Assembly (NCBI GenBank): GCA_031282985.1
Contig: JAITCR010000153.1
Coordinates: 1-7,614, forward strand
Direction of reading: 5' to 3'
Length of the DNA: 7,614 nucleotides
DNA from: Nitrososphaerota archaeon
GTDB lineage: Archaea > Thermoproteota > Bathyarchaeia > Bathyarchaeales > Bathycorpusculaceae
The translations under genes and the position numbers were made by a program. Shown here piece after piece: positions 5,156 to 7,614 of this stretch. Under the pieces are notes generated by a model. The model worked only from the letters and a program-made list of their open reading frames with translations. It did not search any database and had not been told where the DNA came from. Every line of letters begins with the position of its first letter. Position 1 is the stretch's first letter.

Positions 5156-6277
5156 ATGAAACCAATCTCAAGTTTAGTTAAAGAAGGTGTTATGGGTCTT
5201 AAGCCGTGTGTTCATGGTGGAGAGATTCTAGATGCTGCTTATAGAAGTGGGATTAAATGTGAGGATATTTTAGATTTTAGTTCCAGTGTTAATCCGTTAG
5301 GCACTTCTAAAAAAGCGTTAGAAGCTGCAGAGGCTGCTTTTGGTCAAGTTGCTGCGTATCCTGACTCAGCATCTGTTGAGCTTAGAGAAGTTATTGCAAA
5401 ACATTATGGTGTTATGAGGAGTAACATAATTGTTGGTAATGGTTCAACGGAGCTTATGTATCTTTTTACTGATTCTTTTCTATCTGAAGGAGACATAGTT
5501 GTTATGGCGGCACCGACTTTTGGTGAGTATGAGGGTGCGGTGCGTAAGACAGGGGCTGTGATTCGTTTTGTTAAACTTGGGGATGATAAGAAATTTGATG
5601 TTGACGCGTTTATTAATGCTATGACGGGTGCGAAGATGATATTTATCTGCAACCCAAATAATCCTACTAGCCTGTTAATTCCAACGCATGAGTTAAAACG
5701 TGTTTTGGATGCTGCTTTAGAGCAGAGTATTCTTGTTTTTTTGGATGAGGACTTTTTAGAGTTTGTAGAGAATGAACAACAACTTTCCATGATTAGCAAC
5801 ATAGGTAAGTATTCTAATTTGTTTGTTTTGCGGAGTTTTACTAAACTTTTTGGTTTAACGGGGTTGCGTGTTGGTTATGGTATTGCGAATCAGGAAATTA
5901 TTAATGTTCTTATGAGTGTAAAAATTCCTTGGAACGTTAACTGTTTAGCGCAAGCTGCTGCAGTTGTTGCTTTAGAGGATGTTGAGCATTTGCAGAGAAC
6001 GCGTCAGTTAATTTGTGAAGAGAAAAAATATTTACAGGAGGGTTTAAGCAGGGTTAAAGGTTTTAGAGTTTATGTGCCTGACGCAAATTTTTTCTTTATT
6101 GATATGCATGAAACAGGCTATACTGCTACAGAGTTAACACAAAAACTGCTTACATATGGAGTTATGATTAGAGATTGTAGCAGTTTTAAAGGTTTAGAGC
6201 CGTACTATATTCGAATTGCCGTTAAGCTTCACAGCGAAAATGTGCAGTTACTGCAAGTTTTAGGTAAAGTAATATAG
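5156..6277 (+). CDS. cobD: PLP-dependent aminotransferase-fold enzyme, probable L-threonine-O-3-phosphate decarboxylase
   Basis: A fold-type I PLP enzyme of 373 residues. The probable Schiff-base lysine is Lys230 in RSFTKLFGLTGLRVGY; NPNNPTS (166-172), LDEDF (196-200) and the substrate-carboxylate arginine in YIRIAVK (Arg353) are in place. The HisC and CobD families are close. HGGEI at 20-24 with ILDFSSSVNPLG (38-49) is the CobD-like N-terminus, and the next gene is cbiB, which uses the CobD product. I therefore read it as making (R)-1-amino-2-propanol O-2-phosphate for cobamide synthesis (EC 4.1.1.81). Histidinol-phosphate aminotransferase is the main alternative. The start is not settled: ATG 5156 has no strong ribosome site, and ATG 5192 (residue 13, MGLKPCVHGG) lies closer to the conserved region, but the GGTG before it is only two bases away. 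Gaps to apgM and cbiB are 19 and 31 bases. Confidence 0.82.
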   Translation: MKPISSLVKEGVMGLKPCVHGGEILDAAYRSGIKCEDILDFSSSVNPLGTSKKALEAAEAAFGQVAAYPDSASVELREVIAKHYGVMRSNIIVGNGSTELMYLFTDSFLSEGDIVVMAAPTFGEYEGAVRKTGAVIRFVKLGDDKKFDVDAFINAMTGAKMIFICNPNNPTSLLIPTHELKRVLDAALEQSILVFLDEDFLEFVENEQQLSMISNIGKYSNLFVLRSFTKLFGLTGLRVGYGIANQEIINVLMSVKIPWNVNCLAQAAAVVALEDVEHLQRTRQLICEEKKYLQEGLSRVKGFRVYVPDANFFFIDMHETGYTATELTQKLLTYGVMIRDCSSFKGLEPYYIRIAVKLHSENVQLLQVLGKVI

Positions 6278-6308
6278 AACACAGATAATTTGGTAAAGCA
6301 GAAATGCC

Positions 6309-7295
6309 ATGTTCCAATTAGACTATACTCTGCTTACCGACACCGTGCTTATCTTTATCATAGCCCTTTTAATAGATGCCATTTTAGGCGAAATTCCAGA
6401 CAAAATACATCCAACAGTAGGCATAGGCAAAGTTATAAATTACCTAAGACCAAAACTAAAAAATAAAAACCCTAAAATAGAAAAAACCAACGGCGTACTA
6501 CTCCTTATAACTGTTGTACTTCTCACCGCACTACCCGTATTTCTATGCCTATTGGCCATTCGACACTATTTAGGCCCCATACCCTACGTAGGCTCTATAA
6601 CATACATTATAGTTGGCGCAATTCTTTTCAAAGCCACATTTGCAATAAAATGCATGCGCCGCTACACCATACCAATTGCCAAAGCCCTAAAAAATAACAA
6701 TATAGAACAAGCCCGCAAATACTTACCCTACATCGTACGCCGCGACCCAAACAGCCTAAACGAACGCCAAATAATTTCCGCCGCCGTAGAATCCATAGCA
6801 GAGAGCACCACAGATGGCATAACAGGACCCTTCTTCTTTTTCATGCTCCTAGGCATCCCAGGCGCATTCATATACAGAGTAATCAACACCCTAGACTCCA
6901 TGGTAGCCTACAAAACCCCAGAACTACGCAACATCGGTTGGTTTAGCGCAAAAATAGACACCGCCGTCAACTATATACCCTCACGCCTAACTGCTTTGCT
7001 AATGGTTATCGCAGCAGGACTTACAGGCGAAAACGCTAAAAAATCATGGCGCATTTTAAAACGTGACAAAAACAACACAGCATCCCCCAACGCAGGCTAC
7101 ACTATAAGTGCAATGGCAGGCGCTTTAGAAACACAACTAGCAAAACCTGAACACTACACACTTGGAGATGAAGGACCTATAACACCAGACGACATTTTTA
7201 AAGCACTACGAATAATGGAAATAACCACAATTCTATTTGGACTAATAATTGTTATTCCAATAGTAGCCTTAAAAATTTATTTACTATGCATCTAA
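6309..7295 (+). CDS. cbiB: Adenosylcobinamide-phosphate synthase (CbiB/CobD family)
   Basis: An integral membrane enzyme of 328 residues that joins aminopropanol phosphate to adenosylcobyric acid (EC 6.3.1.10). Family motifs are clear: LIDAILGEIP and HPTVGIG (21-40), IVRRDPNSLNE (142-152), AAVESIAESTTDGITGPFFF (158-177), YRVINTLDSMVAYK (189-202), IPSRLTAL (223-230) and SPNAGYTISAMAGALE (259-274). Hydrophobic segments lie at about 12-27, 62-85, 94-114, 171-190, 222-238 and 303-326. The usual Asn in VESIAEN is Ser166 here. The ATG at 6309 is the only suitable start; the nearby ATG at 6304 is out of frame and stops after five codons. It follows cobD by 31 bases and acts one step later. Its codons are A- and C-rich, the reverse of the G/T-rich apgM and cobD, while the protein is fully conserved. 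Confidence 0.95.
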   Translation: MFQLDYTLLTDTVLIFIIALLIDAILGEIPDKIHPTVGIGKVINYLRPKLKNKNPKIEKTNGVLLLITVVLLTALPVFLCLLAIRHYLGPIPYVGSITYIIVGAILFKATFAIKCMRRYTIPIAKALKNNNIEQARKYLPYIVRRDPNSLNERQIISAAVESIAESTTDGITGPFFFFMLLGIPGAFIYRVINTLDSMVAYKTPELRNIGWFSAKIDTAVNYIPSRLTALLMVIAAGLTGENAKKSWRILKRDKNNTASPNAGYTISAMAGALETQLAKPEHYTLGDEGPITPDDIFKALRIMEITTILFGLIIVIPIVALKIYLLCI

Positions 7296-7306
7296 AACCA
7301 TAAAAC

Positions 7307-7333
7307 ATTAGACTTTAGTACTAATTATTATTT
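7307..7333 (-). repeat. Dispersed repeat, copy 2 (inverted)
   Basis: On the minus strand this reads AATAATTAGTACTAAAGTCT and flanks, matching copies 1 and 3 with one inserted T. It starts 12 bases after the cbiB stop and faces copy 3 (7422-7450) across 88 bases, so the two could pair as a hairpin or cruciform. The core TTAGTACTAA is a perfect palindrome in this copy. Confidence 0.65.
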
Positions 7334-7358
7334 CGTCGTTTTGCTGGTGTAGTTGTGT

Positions 7359-7374
7359 AATTTTCGCATTTTTT
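7359..7374 (+). terminator. Possible T-rich terminator after the cbiB operon
   Basis: A TTTT run and a run of six T (7369-7374) lie about 65-80 bases after the cbiB stop, between the two inverted repeat copies. Archaeal termination needs only such runs, but the region is AT-rich overall and the match is not specific. Confidence 0.25.
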
Positions 7375-7421
7375 ACATCTGTTTTGGTCATTTAGTAGTG
7401 TATATGCACGGTTTGAGAATG

Positions 7422-7450
7422 AAAAAATAATAAGTACTAAAGTCTATTAG
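7422..7450 (+). repeat. Dispersed 28-bp repeat, copy 3
   Basis: Six A followed by TAATAAGTACTAA and AGTCTATTA. It differs from copy 1 (806-833) at two of 28 positions and is in the same orientation, so the 6.6-kb gene block lies between direct copies. It ends about 11 bases before the right IS end. Sequence beyond the unit is unrelated at the three sites, which shows that the repeat itself is the conserved unit. Confidence 0.7.
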
Positions 7451-7461
7451 CATTTTTCTCT

Positions 7462-7481
7462 AGAACCTGTTAACATTAAAT
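7462..7481 (+). repeat. Probable terminal repeat of the right insertion sequence
   Basis: AGAACCTGTTAACATTAAAT, 16 of 20 positions identical to the minus strand of 128-147. It lies about 52 to 71 bases ahead of the transposase start, a spacing similar to the left element. The partner end is outside the window. Confidence 0.5.
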
Positions 7482-7532
7482 GTATGAGAGGGTTCATATT
7501 GGAATGACAGTTAGTGTTTTTGAGTTGGTATT

Positions 7533-7614
7533 GTGATTTGTCCAAAATGCAAAGGCACCAATTCAGTAAAAACGGTCATCATCACAGCAAACAACGCTAC
7601 AAATGCAAAGACTG
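7533..7614 (+). pseudogene. N-terminus of an IS1/InsA-like transposase with a one-base frame break
   Basis: From a GTG at 7533 the frame gives ICPKCKGTNSVK, the first half of a transposase zinc ribbon. The expected second half, NGHHHSKQRYKCKD, is present but one frame back: the run at 7568-7572 has five A where six would keep the frame. A stop (7521-7523) bounds the frame upstream. The break could be a real deletion, a slippage site or a sequencing error. Only 27 codons are visible, so coding status cannot be judged, and the family call rests on the CPKC...RYKCKD pattern. Confidence 0.55.

Larger units (their letters stand above)
7461..7614 (+). mobile_element. Left end of a second IS1-like element, cut by the window edge
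   Basis: It begins at an IS-end-like sequence (7462-7481) and contains the first codons of a zinc-ribbon transposase from 7533. The rest lies outside the window. Its direction is opposite to the left element, so the two transposases point away from the gene block. Confidence 0.5.

Noticed and set aside
5404..5802. Minus-strand frame of 132 codons inside cobD
   Set aside because: Complement of a well-conserved PLP enzyme core.
7308..7391. 27-codon minus-strand ORF as a toxin or antitoxin gene
   Set aside because: Too short, no partner gene, no family match, and half of it is accounted for by the dispersed repeat. Kept only as a repeat-related observation.
806..7450. Dispersed repeat as a CRISPR array
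   Set aside because: Three copies, two in direct and one in inverted orientation, without regular spacing and without cas genes.

Overview
The window reads as a 7.6-kb piece of an AT-rich archaeal chromosome. The case for Archaea is strong. It carries a CTP-dependent riboflavin kinase of the DUF120 type, an archaeal FAD synthase of the RibL type, a DUF357 protein, diphthine synthase (which modifies archaeal/eukaryotic EF-2) and the archaeal type of cofactor-independent phosphoglycerate mutase. TATA-box-like promoters and GGTG/GAGG ribosome sites agree. The exact lineage cannot be fixed by eye. The gene mix and low GC would suit a Bathyarchaeia-like (TACK) archaeon, but that is a guess.

Layout: bases 1-770 hold a broken IS1-family insertion sequence. 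Its transposase runs leftward, needs a -1 frameshift and is cut off inside the catalytic domain. Bases 771-916 are an intergenic stretch with a dispersed 28-bp repeat and tandem TATA-like elements. ribK (917-1627, +) then faces a leftward four-gene operon, dphB - DUF357 - ribL - rhomboid protease (3755 down to 1602), whose genes all overlap; two of the three junctions are 4-bp ATGA overlaps. A divergent promoter region (3756-3915) separates this from a rightward operon, apgM - cobD - cbiB (3916-7295). The right edge (7296-7614) carries two more copies of the short repeat, as an inverted pair, and then the start of another IS1-like transposase running off the window.

Function: RibK (riboflavin to FMN) and RibL (FMN to FAD) catalyse successive steps of flavin cofactor synthesis from convergent units. 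DphB serves translation by methylating the EF-2 diphthamide precursor. CobD-type decarboxylase makes aminopropanol phosphate and CbiB attaches it to adenosylcobyric acid, so those two are consecutive steps in cobamide synthesis; apgM, ahead of them, is glycolytic/gluconeogenic.

The core genes are conventional. The less ordinary material is at the edges and at sequence scale: a TATA box and hairpin arrangement that would make the left transposase leaderless from its own promoter but hairpin-blocked in read-through RNA; a dispersed repeat in three copies; three IS-end-like sequences; a 9-bp word next to both outward-facing IS ends; and strong alternating keto/amino strand blocks that cross at least one gene. 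I did not find a clearly new multi-gene system.
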